Under the pieces are notes generated by a model. It saw only the letters and a list, made by a program, of their open reading frames with translations. It was not told where the DNA came from and ran no database searches. Below are positions 9,677 to 18,022 of a stretch of DNA of 64,000 nucleotides, in pieces. Both the position numbers and the translations under genes were made by a program. Each line of letters starts with the position of its first letter. The first letter of the stretch is position 1. Origin of the DNA: Spongiibacter sp. IMCC21906 (lineage in GTDB: Bacteria > Pseudomonadota > Gammaproteobacteria > Pseudomonadales > Spongiibacteraceae); the NCBI RefSeq assembly GCF_001010805.1, contig NZ_CP011477.1:2557001-2621000 (forward strand), read 5' to 3'.

Positions 9677-10825
9677 GTGTCTATGATTAACAGCAAACTC
9701 CCCCACGTCGGCACCACTATTTTCAGCACAATGTCTGCGCTGGCCGCTAAACACGGCGCACTGAATCTGTCGCAGGGCTTCCCGGATTTTGCCACCCCCG
9801 CGCGATTACTGCAGCAGCTCAATCACCACGCCCTTGCAGGCCAAAATCAATACCCGCCCATGAGTGGCGTTGCCGACTTGCGCAGTGAAATCGCCAAATT
9901 GGTCGCACGTTGCTACCAGCGAGAGGTGTGCCCAGAGCAAGAGATCACCGTCACCTCAGGCGCAACAGAAGCCTTATTCGTCGCCATTCACACCCTGATT
10001 CAAGCTGGGGATGAAGTGATTATGTTCGACCCCGCCTACGACAGCTACGAACCGGCTATTGCCTTGGCTGGCGGCCGCTGTAAACGACTGGCACTCTCTC
10101 CCCCAGATTACCGACCAGACTGGCAACAAGTGGCTGACGCCATCACCGACAAAACCCGCTGTATTATCGTCAATAGCCCCCACAACCCCACCGCCACGTT
10201 GCTGAGCAAACAAGATTGGCTGCAACTGGAAAAACTGGTTTTAGAAAACGAGCTGTTCTTAATTAGCGACGAGGTTTACGAGCACATTGTGTTTGACGAC
10301 CACGCCAGATTGAGCGCCAATAGCTTTCCCGACCTAGCAAGCCGCAGCTTTGTGATCTCCTCCTTTGGCAAAACCTTCCACTGCACCGGCTGGAAAACCG
10401 GCTACTGCGTCGCCCCCAAAGCCTTAAGCCGGGAATTTAGAAAAATTCACCAATTTGTTACCTTCACCAGCTTCACCCCAGCCCAACACGCCCTGGCAGA
10501 TATGCTAGCCGAAGAGCCAGAGCACATTGATCAGCTTGGCGCGTTCTATCAGCAACAGCGAGATTATTTTGCATCAGAAATGGCCGCCAGCCGCTTCACA
10601 TTGTTACCCAGCACCGGGACCTATTTTATTCTCGGAGATTTCAGCGCCATCAGTGATATGGCCGACACGCAATTTTGCGAATGGCTAACAGAAACCGCTG
10701 GCGTCGCCGCCATCCCGCTCTCGGTCTTTTATGAAACGCCGCCAGACAGCAAAATTATTCGCTTCTGTTTTGCCAAACAACACAGCACCTTGCAAGCCGC
10801 CGCGAAGAAACTATGCCTGCTATAA
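9677..10825 (+). CDS. class I PLP aminotransferase, methionine/glutamine transaminase type (YbdL-like)
   Basis: Fold-type I aminotransferase of 382 residues. LSQGFPDFATP at 31-41 and QYPPMSGVADLR at 58-69 are typical of the YbdL/kynurenine aminotransferase group. NSPHNPT at 166-172 and SDEVYEHIVF contain cofactor contacts, and the Schiff-base lysine is Lys232 in SSFGKTFHCTGWKTGY. The likely reaction is transamination of methionine or glutamine with 2-oxo acids, including the last step of methionine salvage. The GTG at 9677 has AAGGGAA 9 nt upstream; the ATG at 9683 is a less well spaced alternative. It is 17 bp from the omega-amidase start, a pairing that fits the glutamine transaminase/omega-amidase pathway. 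Confidence 0.9.
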   Translation: MSMINSKLPHVGTTIFSTMSALAAKHGALNLSQGFPDFATPARLLQQLNHHALAGQNQYPPMSGVADLRSEIAKLVARCYQREVCPEQEITVTSGATEALFVAIHTLIQAGDEVIMFDPAYDSYEPAIALAGGRCKRLALSPPDYRPDWQQVADAITDKTRCIIVNSPHNPTATLLSKQDWLQLEKLVLENELFLISDEVYEHIVFDDHARLSANSFPDLASRSFVISSFGKTFHCTGWKTGYCVAPKALSREFRKIHQFVTFTSFTPAQHALADMLAEEPEHIDQLGAFYQQQRDYFASEMAASRFTLLPSTGTYFILGDFSAISDMADTQFCEWLTETAGVAAIPLSVFYETPPDSKIIRFCFAKQHSTLQAAAKKLCLL

Positions 10826-10842
10826 AGAGGTCTTCTGTCAAT

Positions 10843-11625
10843 ATGAAAGCGATAAACGTTGCCGCGTTACAAAGCGACCTGCACTGGCAATCACCAGAAG
10901 CAAACCGCAGTCATTTTGCCGCCCAAATCAGCCAACTGACACAGGTCGATCTCATTGTTCTACCGGAGATGTTTACCACCGGCTTTTCCATGGCCAGCAC
11001 AGACATTGCCGAACCCAACGACGGCCCGACCCTAAGCTGGATGAAAACCCAAGCCAACACCACCGGCGCCGCCATTACCGGCTCCGTCGCCATTAACGAT
11101 GACGGCGACTACTACAACCGCATGTACTGGGTAGAGCCCGACGGCCGCGTTACTCAATATGACAAGCGCCACCTCTTCCGCATGGCCGGAGAACACCAAC
11201 ACTACAGCCCCGGCAGCCAGCGGATTATTGTGCCCTGGCGAGGCCTGCGCTTTTGCCTGCAAGTCTGCTACGACCTCCGCTTTCCCGTGTTTTCCCGCAA
11301 TCGCAACGACTACGACGCCCTAATCTACATCGCCAACTGGCCCGCCGCCCGCGCCCATGCCTGGAAGAGCCTGCTACCCGCACGCGCCATTGAAAACCAG
11401 TGTTTTGTAATCGGCGTGAACCGCGTCGGCAAAGACGGCAATGGCCATGACTATAGTGGTGATAGTGTGATATTAGATTACATGGGCAAAACGCTGGAAA
11501 GTGCTCCGGAAAATGTCAGTAAGACACTAAGCAGCTCCCTAGATATAAGCGCACTCAATGAATTTAAAGAAAACTTCCCAGCCGAACTAGACGCAGACAG
11601 ATTTGAGCTTTCTATAACGGGTTAA
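10843..11625 (+). CDS. yafV: omega-amidase YafV-like carbon-nitrogen hydrolase
   Basis: Nitrilase-superfamily enzyme of 260 residues that probably hydrolyses 2-oxoglutaramate or 2-oxosuccinamate to the 2-oxo acid plus ammonia. The catalytic triad is visible: Glu42 (LPEMFTTGF), Lys108 (YDKRHLF) and Cys142 (QVCYDLRFP). The ATG at 10843 is preferred over the one at 10813: AAAGAGG at 10824-10830 lies upstream, and the protein proper begins KAINVAALQSD. It sits directly after the aminotransferase, which would supply its oxo-amide substrate. Members of this branch are sometimes annotated only as amidohydrolase. Confidence 0.9.
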   Translation: MKAINVAALQSDLHWQSPEANRSHFAAQISQLTQVDLIVLPEMFTTGFSMASTDIAEPNDGPTLSWMKTQANTTGAAITGSVAINDDGDYYNRMYWVEPDGRVTQYDKRHLFRMAGEHQHYSPGSQRIIVPWRGLRFCLQVCYDLRFPVFSRNRNDYDALIYIANWPAARAHAWKSLLPARAIENQCFVIGVNRVGKDGNGHDYSGDSVILDYMGKTLESAPENVSKTLSSSLDISALNEFKENFPAELDADRFELSITG

Positions 11626-11891
11626 TCATCAAATACCGTATAAAATAAAGTGGCCGGACCACCTTGGGGCTTTGAGCGCAGATGCTATTATCTTTTATTC
11701 ATTGAATATATTTAGCGTATTAATTGAAGAATCACACGCCTTTAGCAAATATCTCTGAGATGTTGCTAATCACCACGTCGGCCAAAATCCAATTCGTCCT
11801 ATCCTTGGTATAGCAGTAAGATTGTCTAAAACCTGTAATTATTTGTTGTAGCATAAAATACCAACCGCCACGCCAACAAAAGGAATCCACT

Positions 11892-12455
11892 ATGAATGCC
11901 GTTCGTCAGTTCTTCTTGATGGTCTTGGCATGGGGCTGCGCAAGTTTAGGCAATGCCACAGCCTGGCAGTGCCCCGATAGTCTCAACGCTAGCCGCCCCA
12001 CGCTGGAAGCGGGTGAGCTAAACCTGTGCGACACGGTAAAAAGCGCCAAAGCGGTATTGGTGGTGAACACTGCCAGCATGTGTGGTTTTACGCCCCAGTT
12101 TGAGGGCTTAGAGGCGCTTTATCAGGAGTTTAAAGATCAAGGTTTACTGGTGATGGGCGTGCCCACGGCGGATTTTGGCGGTCAGGAATACGAGGACGCG
12201 GAAAAAACCTCCAAGGTCTGCCACGCCAATTATGGGGTGAGTTTTCCGATGTTTCGCAAGGCCTGTATTCGCTGCGACAACCCCGATCCACTTCTCGCGT
12301 TGGTGGCCAAAGCCAGCGATACCAAACCGAAATGGAATTTCTACAAATATGTGTTTAATCCCCGTACCGGCGAAGCGGAAAGTTTTTCATCAATGACCAA
12401 GCCCGATGCCGACTCACTGCGCAAAGCGATTACCGCTATTCTCAATGAAGAATGA
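11892..12455 (+). CDS. glutathione peroxidase family protein, exported
   Basis: Thiol peroxidase of 187 residues with an N-terminal signal peptide (hydrophobic 5-22, cleavage probably after NATA near 24), so it acts in the periplasm. The catalytic cysteine is Cys64 in NTASMCGFTPQF, replacing the selenocysteine of animal enzymes. The Gln is in ADFGGQE at 94-99 and the Trp in KWNFYKYV. Four further cysteines (Cys27, Cys46, and the CIRC pair) are unusual and could be resolving or structural. AAGGA at 11879-11883 provides the ribosome-binding site. It overlaps the next gene by ATGA. The family reduces hydroperoxides, often with thioredoxin rather than glutathione. Confidence 0.9.
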   Translation: MNAVRQFFLMVLAWGCASLGNATAWQCPDSLNASRPTLEAGELNLCDTVKSAKAVLVVNTASMCGFTPQFEGLEALYQEFKDQGLLVMGVPTADFGGQEYEDAEKTSKVCHANYGVSFPMFRKACIRCDNPDPLLALVAKASDTKPKWNFYKYVFNPRTGEAESFSSMTKPDADSLRKAITAILNEE

Positions 12456-13492
12456 AGACAGCCGCGTTGCTATTTGTTGCGCTGGCGCTATTAGCCTGTA
12501 GCGTCAGCAGTCCGCTCGGCCCGTCTTGGCAGCGCTATATTTCAAGACTCGAAAATGTCTTGGACCGTAACGCCACCGCGCCCCAGCCCCAAGACTTTCT
12601 CCATTACCCCAAACAGCGCGATCTCGTCGTGGCTTTCTCATCTCCCAGCATTAATCTGTTGGACTTTTTACAGCTACGCAAATGCAAACTGGGAGAAACC
12701 ATTGCCCAGCGCAATAGTATTCTGGGTAAGCATAGCGATGCCGCTGGGCGATTGATTTTTGATTTGCAGTTTCTTGCCCAACTGGAAGACTGTTTAAAAA
12801 CACTGGATCAGGATAACGACACCGAACTGCGGCAAAGCCTGAAAAAGGCTGGCGCAATTAAACAGCAGGAATTACCTGCACGCATTTTTGCCGCCAGTTT
12901 GGCTGGCCCGGAATTTCGCGAGCTGTGGGCCAAACCCAATCGCGCACAAACCTACCCCATCGACGGTGCAGACCCGGCAATTAAGCCTTTAAAACAGTGG
13001 TTGCGTTGGCAAAAAAACTGGCTGGCTGGCGAGTGGCAAATAAACCCGAATGCTGTATTGATGACCCTTGGTGAAATTCGCAAAGGTCTAGCGGGGGACT
13101 TATTGAATGCACAACGGCTAAATCTAGCAGGGCTGATATCAGCCACCGCGTTGATTGACAGTCGCCTTGGCAACAGGCCTCTTTGCCTTGTCGGATCATC
13201 GCCACCGGCTGCCAGCCATTTTCGAAATGTGCTAAGCAAATTTTTTATTGCCGATATTCAAAAAACCGCCAGCCGTATCAACCGTCATCAGCAGCAGTTA
13301 CTACCGGTGATACACGACATTGAAACTACGCTGTTTGAGGTGATGGCATCGGCAGACATCAAGCTGCCTGAGCAGTACCGGCAATGGCAAAGCAACCGAC
13401 AACAGCTTTTTGAGTTGCTTATTCAAGCCCATCGAGACCACGTTAACGCAGCCGGTGCCTTACTACATCAATGCGGTATGACGCCGGGTTAA
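12452..13492 (+). CDS. DUF3080-like lipoprotein
   Basis: Protein of 346 residues with a lipoprotein signal: MKTAALLFVALALLAC, lipobox cysteine at 16. The mature part is mostly helical and has no catalytic motif I can name. Segments such as YISRLENVLDR, LLDFLQLRKC and WQSNRQQLFELLIQAHRDHV suggest the DUF3080 family of gammaproteobacterial lipoproteins; that assignment is from memory. It is translationally coupled to the glutathione peroxidase through an ATGA overlap. Its stop codon shares bases with the stop of the convergent RimK-like gene. Confidence 0.72.
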   Translation: MKTAALLFVALALLACSVSSPLGPSWQRYISRLENVLDRNATAPQPQDFLHYPKQRDLVVAFSSPSINLLDFLQLRKCKLGETIAQRNSILGKHSDAAGRLIFDLQFLAQLEDCLKTLDQDNDTELRQSLKKAGAIKQQELPARIFAASLAGPEFRELWAKPNRAQTYPIDGADPAIKPLKQWLRWQKNWLAGEWQINPNAVLMTLGEIRKGLAGDLLNAQRLNLAGLISATALIDSRLGNRPLCLVGSSPPAASHFRNVLSKFFIADIQKTASRINRHQQQLLPVIHDIETTLFEVMASADIKLPEQYRQWQSNRQQLFELLIQAHRDHVNAAGALLHQCGMTPG

Positions 13493-14955
13493 CGACGTCG
13501 CTGCTCCATTCGACGCAAAAACACATCCATCACCGATTGGTACAAGCCTTCGCCTAAAAACAGGTCTTCGACACCCGAATCTATGCTGGGGTTGTCGTTC
13601 ACTTCAATCACTACCACCTGCTTATCATTCTGTTTTATATCTACGCCATAAAAGCCATTGCCAATTAATTTGGCCGCTTTAGTGGCGGCATCAATGACCT
13701 TCTTGGGCGCTTCGTAAGTAGGCATGGTATCAAAGCCACCTGACTGACTTTTACTGCTGCTGTGCTTATAGATTTGCCAGTGGTTTCTCACCATGTAGTA
13801 ACGGCAGGCATACAGGGGTTTACCGTCCAGCACGCCAATGCGCCAATCGTATTCGGTATACATAAACTCCTGGGCCAACAGCAGCGCCGACTTATCCAGC
13901 AGGCGCTTACTTTCACTCACCAAGGCGTCCCAGTTTTCTACTTTAACGACACCCCGAGAAAAAGCCCCGTCAGGTACTTTTAATACGATTGGGAAACCCA
14001 ATGTATCTGCGATTCGACGTAATTCCTCGTCATTATCCCGGCGCAAAAATTCGGTTTTGGGTACAGGCACTTTGTGACTGCGCAACAGGTCAGCGAGATA
14101 AATTTTATTGGTACAGCGCAAAATAGAGGTGGAATCGTCCATCACCACCAAGCCCTCCGCCTCGGCCTTTTTAGCAAAACGATAGGTGTGATGATCCACC
14201 GCGGTGGTTTCGCGAATAAACAAGCCGTCGTATTCCGGTAGACGCAAATAATCCTTACGGGTAATCATTTCTGCAGAAATTCCCAGCGACTCCGCAGCTT
14301 TGACAAATCGACGCAGTGCGGTTTTATTACTGGGAGGCAATTTTTCTTCCGGGTCCACCAAAATAGCCAGGTCATAACGAAAGCGTTTTCTGGCTTTGGG
14401 TTTACGCCACATTTTGCTACTAAAGGCTTCAAAAGTAGCGGCAAAGCCCTCCTGCTCTTCATTACCCTGCAAATTTTTCAGCGACGTAACTTGCACTTTG
14501 CGCAGCCGCCATTGGCTTTTATATTCCAGCGAAATTTCTAGCAACGGACAGGGAAAACGCTCAAATACGGCTTTTGAAAATGCGCTGTGCTCTGCCGACA
14601 AGGTTTCGCCAAACCAACTGTGAATTTCCCGTACATCGCCATTTTTTCCCGCCGGGAGTTTTGCCAGCAACGGCTCAATCCCTTCCCATTGGATAGCCGA
14701 TAATGATTTTCGACCCAATTCGCTCAAGGTTTTTACCGAAGGCAGCACATTGTGCCCCCTTGCCTCGGCAAGGAGAGAACAATAATAACCCGTACCCAAA
14801 TAGCGATAGCTTCGACAAAGATTAATCACCCTGACCCGCTCTTCTCCATTCGAGGCAACCCGCTCCAAATAGTCATCAAAGGTAATCACATCCTGGCTGG
14901 GGAAATAGGGCGACCAATCTTTCAGGTCGTCCACTACGACGTAAAACTGGGCCAT
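13489..14955 (-). CDS. RimK-family ATP-grasp ligase with RLAN N-terminal domain
   Basis: Protein of 488 residues. Residues 1-190 form the RimK-like N-terminal (RLAN) domain (MAQFYVVVDDLKDWSPY, NLCRSYRYLGTGYYCSLLAEARG). The C-terminal third is an ATP-grasp domain: PKTEFLRRD, FPIVLKVPDGAFSRGV, AQEFMYTEYDWRIGVLDG, and the metal-binding VVVIEVNDNPSID. ATP-grasp enzymes of this group join a carboxylate to an amine through an acyl phosphate, typically adding amino acids to a peptide or protein. It is divergent from the GNAT/C39 gene and two genes from the QEGLA gene, a neighbourhood that implies a shared peptide substrate. The target is unknown. It is not ribosomal RimK itself, which is about 300 residues and lacks the RLAN domain. 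Confidence 0.88.
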   Translation of the reverse strand: MAQFYVVVDDLKDWSPYFPSQDVITFDDYLERVASNGEERVRVINLCRSYRYLGTGYYCSLLAEARGHNVLPSVKTLSELGRKSLSAIQWEGIEPLLAKLPAGKNGDVREIHSWFGETLSAEHSAFSKAVFERFPCPLLEISLEYKSQWRLRKVQVTSLKNLQGNEEQEGFAATFEAFSSKMWRKPKARKRFRYDLAILVDPEEKLPPSNKTALRRFVKAAESLGISAEMITRKDYLRLPEYDGLFIRETTAVDHHTYRFAKKAEAEGLVVMDDSTSILRCTNKIYLADLLRSHKVPVPKTEFLRRDNDEELRRIADTLGFPIVLKVPDGAFSRGVVKVENWDALVSESKRLLDKSALLLAQEFMYTEYDWRIGVLDGKPLYACRYYMVRNHWQIYKHSSSKSQSGGFDTMPTYEAPKKVIDAATKAAKLIGNGFYGVDIKQNDKQVVVIEVNDNPSIDSGVEDLFLGEGLYQSVMDVFLRRMEQRRR

Positions 14956-15012
14956 GCTGGGCGTCTCGTAAAAGGGCTGTAATGGTCGGCATTCTGAGGC
15001 CAGTTTTTACCA

Positions 15013-15040
15013 TTCACAATATGCAAATATGGATTGTGAA
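15013..15040. promoter_or_regulatory. palindromic operator candidate in the divergent RimK-like/GNAT-C39 promoter region
   Basis: TTCACAAT at 15013-15020 and ATTGTGAA at 15033-15040 form a perfect 8-bp inverted repeat with a 12-bp AT-rich spacer. It lies about 60 bp upstream of the RimK-like start and 75 bp upstream of the GNAT/C39 start, so one regulator could act on both. Confidence 0.5.
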
Positions 15041-15069
15041 GAGTAAATATTGCGCAGTATTATCCCCCA

Positions 15070-15099
15070 GCTGACGGAGCGGTTTCGCCAGCCGTCAGC
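15070..15099 (+). promoter_or_regulatory. hairpin in the GNAT/C39 leader
   Basis: GCTGACGG at 15070-15077 and CCGTCAGC at 15092-15099 form a perfect 8-bp stem. It ends 15 bp before the ATG and there is no T run, so it is more likely a translational or mRNA-stability element than a terminator. Confidence 0.45.
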
Positions 15100-15114
15100 A
15101 CAACTGGAAACACC

Positions 15115-16245
15115 ATGTCAGACCCGATAATTCGCAATGCCACAAGCAGTGATATCGACGCTTTGCTGGAGCTGGAGCAACAGTGTTTTGCTGGCGACCG
15201 ACTCTCTCGCCGCAGTTTTAAACGCTTTTTAAAACCGGGCCCCCACCAGCTCGCCGTGCTGGTCGACAACGATGCCATTCTTGCCTATAGCTTGCTGCTG
15301 TTTCGTTCTGGCACGAGCTTGGCAAGGCTCTATTCCATAGCGCTCGCACCCCAATGCCGGGGACGAGGTTTAGCTGCCCTTCTGTTAGACGATGCCCACA
15401 ACCGGGCCCGGCAAGCGAACTGCGTTTTTTTGCGCTTAGAGGTCCGGGAGGATAATGCCCCGGCCATCGCTCTTTATCGTAAAAAAGGCTATGCCTGTTT
15501 TGATACCGTTGACAATTACTACGAAGACGGCAGCAAGGCGCTGCGCTTTGAAAAGCGCTTAAACCTGGCTGCGCATAGCAGCGACCAGAAAATGCCAAAC
15601 TATTACGCCCAAACCACTGATTTTAGTTGTGGCCCCGCCGCACTGATGATGGCCATGCATAGTTTGGATAAGTCTGCGCCTATTAACCGCAGCGAGGAGC
15701 TGCAACTGTGGCGAGAAGCCACCACCATTTTTATGACTGCGGGTCACGGGGGCTGCTCGCCCCACGGCCTGGCACTGGCGGCATTACGGCGTCAATTTGC
15801 TGTAACACTCTATATCAATACTGCCGACACGCCCTTTATTGACAGTGTTCGAAGTGACGAAAAACGCAGTGTAATTGAGCTGGTCCATCAGCAGTTTTTA
15901 ACACAGCTTAGCGAATACAACATGCCGGTGGAGATAAGTCCGCTGGGGCAGAAGCAGTTCCGAGAAATACTCGAACAGCAAGAACATCTTGTTGCTCTTA
16001 TCAGTACTTGGGCACTTAACAGAAACAAAGCCCCTCACTGGGTGTACATCAACAAAAGCGATCAAAATTACGTGTATGTTAATGACCCAGATACTGACGA
16101 TACACTCTGGCAAACCGAGGCAGATTGTCGACATGTGCCGGTCAGTATTGATGCGTTTATTGCCATGGCCAGTTTTGGCCGCCGACGTCTGCGTTGTTTG
16201 CTAGCGATTCATCCCAAACCAGGAGGCACATCAAACGCCCAATGA
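15115..16245 (+). CDS. GNAT acetyltransferase fused to a C39-like cysteine peptidase domain
   Basis: Two-domain protein of 376 residues. Residues 4-148 form a RimI-like GNAT domain with the acetyl-CoA loop LAPQCRGRGLAALLL at 77-91 and ALYRKKGY at 119-126. Residues 160-370 form a C39-like (papain-fold) domain: Cys172 in TTDFSCGPAALMM, His308 in APHWVYI and Asp324 or Asp326 in VNDPDTD make a plausible triad, with the oxyanion Gln in YYAQTT. Bacterial C39 domains usually cut leader peptides at double-glycine sites, but here there is no ABC transporter, so the role is probably cytosolic processing. The gene overlaps the QEGLA gene by ATGA and is divergent from the RimK-like ligase. Confidence 0.85.
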   Translation: MSDPIIRNATSSDIDALLELEQQCFAGDRLSRRSFKRFLKPGPHQLAVLVDNDAILAYSLLLFRSGTSLARLYSIALAPQCRGRGLAALLLDDAHNRARQANCVFLRLEVREDNAPAIALYRKKGYACFDTVDNYYEDGSKALRFEKRLNLAAHSSDQKMPNYYAQTTDFSCGPAALMMAMHSLDKSAPINRSEELQLWREATTIFMTAGHGGCSPHGLALAALRRQFAVTLYINTADTPFIDSVRSDEKRSVIELVHQQFLTQLSEYNMPVEISPLGQKQFREILEQQEHLVALISTWALNRNKAPHWVYINKSDQNYVYVNDPDTDDTLWQTEADCRHVPVSIDAFIAMASFGRRRLRCLLAIHPKPGGTSNAQ

Positions 16246-17534
16246 AAACAGATTATCCCCAAGCGCTCAGAGAGCTTTCTGATGAATTAATTGCCATCCA
16301 AAAACCCATTTTAATTTTGGATAGCATTAAATGGCCCCAGCGTATCCAAGAGCAATTTCTAGCCACCGGTGCCAACGCTCTTCCTGACATTGGTCCCGAC
16401 TACTATCAACAGCTGCCCCTGAGCTTTGATCCCAACAGCAAACGACAAGCATTGCTTGGACTTCGTAAAAAAATTCAACAGCGCCTGGGTAAAGACGATC
16501 CCCTTGGCAGTATTCTTTGCGAGACCATTGAGCAGTATTTAATTGTCATTGATTTACTTAGCCAACGTGGCACCCCCGGTTTTATGGCCGCCAGCAAAAA
16601 ACTTTATGGCTCGGCTCGGGACCATTTACGCGGTGACAAAATGACCTTGATAGAAATGGGCCAGCGACTTTGTCATATTTTTTCACTGCCAGCGGCCAGC
16701 CACCTTGCAGCCGCCTACCCCAAAAACATCCCTGCCGACGAAGCCGTAAATCAACTCCAACAGCGGCTGTTACCCTACTTTGCCGACAGCGCTTTTAGCG
16801 TTAAAGAGACCGACGGTATTGTTTCTGACGCCTCTGCCGGTGGCGATTGCATAAAGGTCAACACCCATGCAGCGTTCTCAAGCCTGGACATTCAAGTATT
16901 GGAGGTACACGAAGGATGGGTGCATGTTGGCACAACATTGAATGGCCGTAATCAACCCTGGGCCAGCTGGCTCAGCGTGGGATCGCCGCGTATCACGGCG
17001 CCCCAAGAGGGCTTGGCGGTGTTAATTGAAACGCTGACTTTTAGCTCCTTTCCCGCCAGAGCACGACGCATTAGCGACCGGGTTGTTGCCATCGACCTGG
17101 CGGAAAATGGCGCCGATTTTATGGAGGTCTATCGCCACTTCATCGATCAGGGTTTGAGCCAAAAAGACAGTTACAAAATTGCCCAGCGGGTATTTCGTGG
17201 CGGCGATGTGCGTGGCGGGAGTTGCTTCACCAAAGACTTGTCCTACGTCAAAGGCTTTGTGGAAACCGTGAATTTTATTCGCTGTGCGATTTTATCAAAT
17301 CGCCCGGAGGTGTTGCCGTTAATGTTTGTCGGCAAGGTGGCTTTAGATGACGTGCCCACCCTTTACCACTATCAACAACAAGGTCTTATTGAGGCACCCC
17401 GTTACCTTCCCCCCATGTTTAAAGACCTGAACGGCTTATATGTCTGGTTTGGTTTTTCTAGCGGTATGTCCTTGCTGGACATTGGCAGAATACAAGATCA
17501 TTTCAAGGCCTTGTTTGAGCGCCAAGGGCTGTAA
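16242..17534 (+). CDS. DUF1704 'QEGLA motif' metallopeptidase-like protein
   Basis: Protein of 430 residues carrying both family hallmarks: a metal-binding HExxxH (His223-Glu224-...-His228, HEGWVH) and the invariant QEGLA at 255-259. This is the group historically named flavohemoglobin expression-modulating QEGLA protein. Eukaryotic relatives in the same DUF1704 family are MATCAP tyrosine carboxypeptidases. A carboxypeptidase or aminopeptidase role is therefore reasonable but not shown for the bacterial group. The ATG at 16242 overlaps the stop of the GNAT/C39 gene; AGGAGG at 16221-16226 lies 15 nt upstream. With the ATP-grasp ligase and C39 peptidase it completes a set able to build and trim a peptide. 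No flavohemoglobin gene is in this window. Confidence 0.87.
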   Translation: MKTDYPQALRELSDELIAIQKPILILDSIKWPQRIQEQFLATGANALPDIGPDYYQQLPLSFDPNSKRQALLGLRKKIQQRLGKDDPLGSILCETIEQYLIVIDLLSQRGTPGFMAASKKLYGSARDHLRGDKMTLIEMGQRLCHIFSLPAASHLAAAYPKNIPADEAVNQLQQRLLPYFADSAFSVKETDGIVSDASAGGDCIKVNTHAAFSSLDIQVLEVHEGWVHVGTTLNGRNQPWASWLSVGSPRITAPQEGLAVLIETLTFSSFPARARRISDRVVAIDLAENGADFMEVYRHFIDQGLSQKDSYKIAQRVFRGGDVRGGSCFTKDLSYVKGFVETVNFIRCAILSNRPEVLPLMFVGKVALDDVPTLYHYQQQGLIEAPRYLPPMFKDLNGLYVWFGFSSGMSLLDIGRIQDHFKALFERQGL

Positions 17535-17659
17535 ACGGTTTTGCAGCGAGGCCATAACAGCGACCAAAAATAAAATCATCCTACAAGTTGTAGGCATGCC
17601 GACACGGCTGCCGCAAGGCAGTCTGAGGGTGGACCACATTGCGGCAAACATAAAAGCAA

Positions 17660-17941
17660 TTAACCGTAAATGCAGAGATACGCTGTGTTAACGGTTACTT
17701 TAAGATTGAACTTGCTTTTACCGGGAACATTAAAACCCTGACCAGCAGAAAATGTCTCCCAGTCATCACTGCCCGGCAGCTTTACCGTCAAGGCACCGCT
17801 TAACACTTCCATACGCTCTTCGGCGTCGGTACCAAATTCATACTCACCCGGCCCCATCACACCAATAGACTCGGGTTTGGCCTCACCGTCATAACCTAGG
17901 GATTGCACGGCACCATCAAAATAACTGTTGTGTTTAATCAT
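17660..17941 (-). CDS. ppnP: pyrimidine/purine nucleoside phosphorylase PpnP
   Basis: Small cupin of 93 residues that phosphorolyses several nucleosides to base plus ribose-1-phosphate. The sequence follows E. coli PpnP (YaiE, DUF1255) closely: [42 protein letters not shown], and the C-terminal YLCIYG motif is complete. It converges with the QEGLA gene and lies 81 bp after the stop of the RND permease gene's neighbouring region with no shared operon evidence. Confidence 0.93.
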   Translation of the reverse strand: MIKHNSYFDGAVQSLGYDGEAKPESIGVMGPGEYEFGTDAEERMEVLSGALTVKLPGSDDWETFSAGQGFNVPGKSKFNLKVTVNTAYLCIYG

Positions 17942-18022
17942 TTAAAAATCCAAGAGTGGAAATAAACAGGGCCGGCAATCATACCGGCCCAATCAACGCG
18001 ACACCAGAACGCCAGCGCCTTG

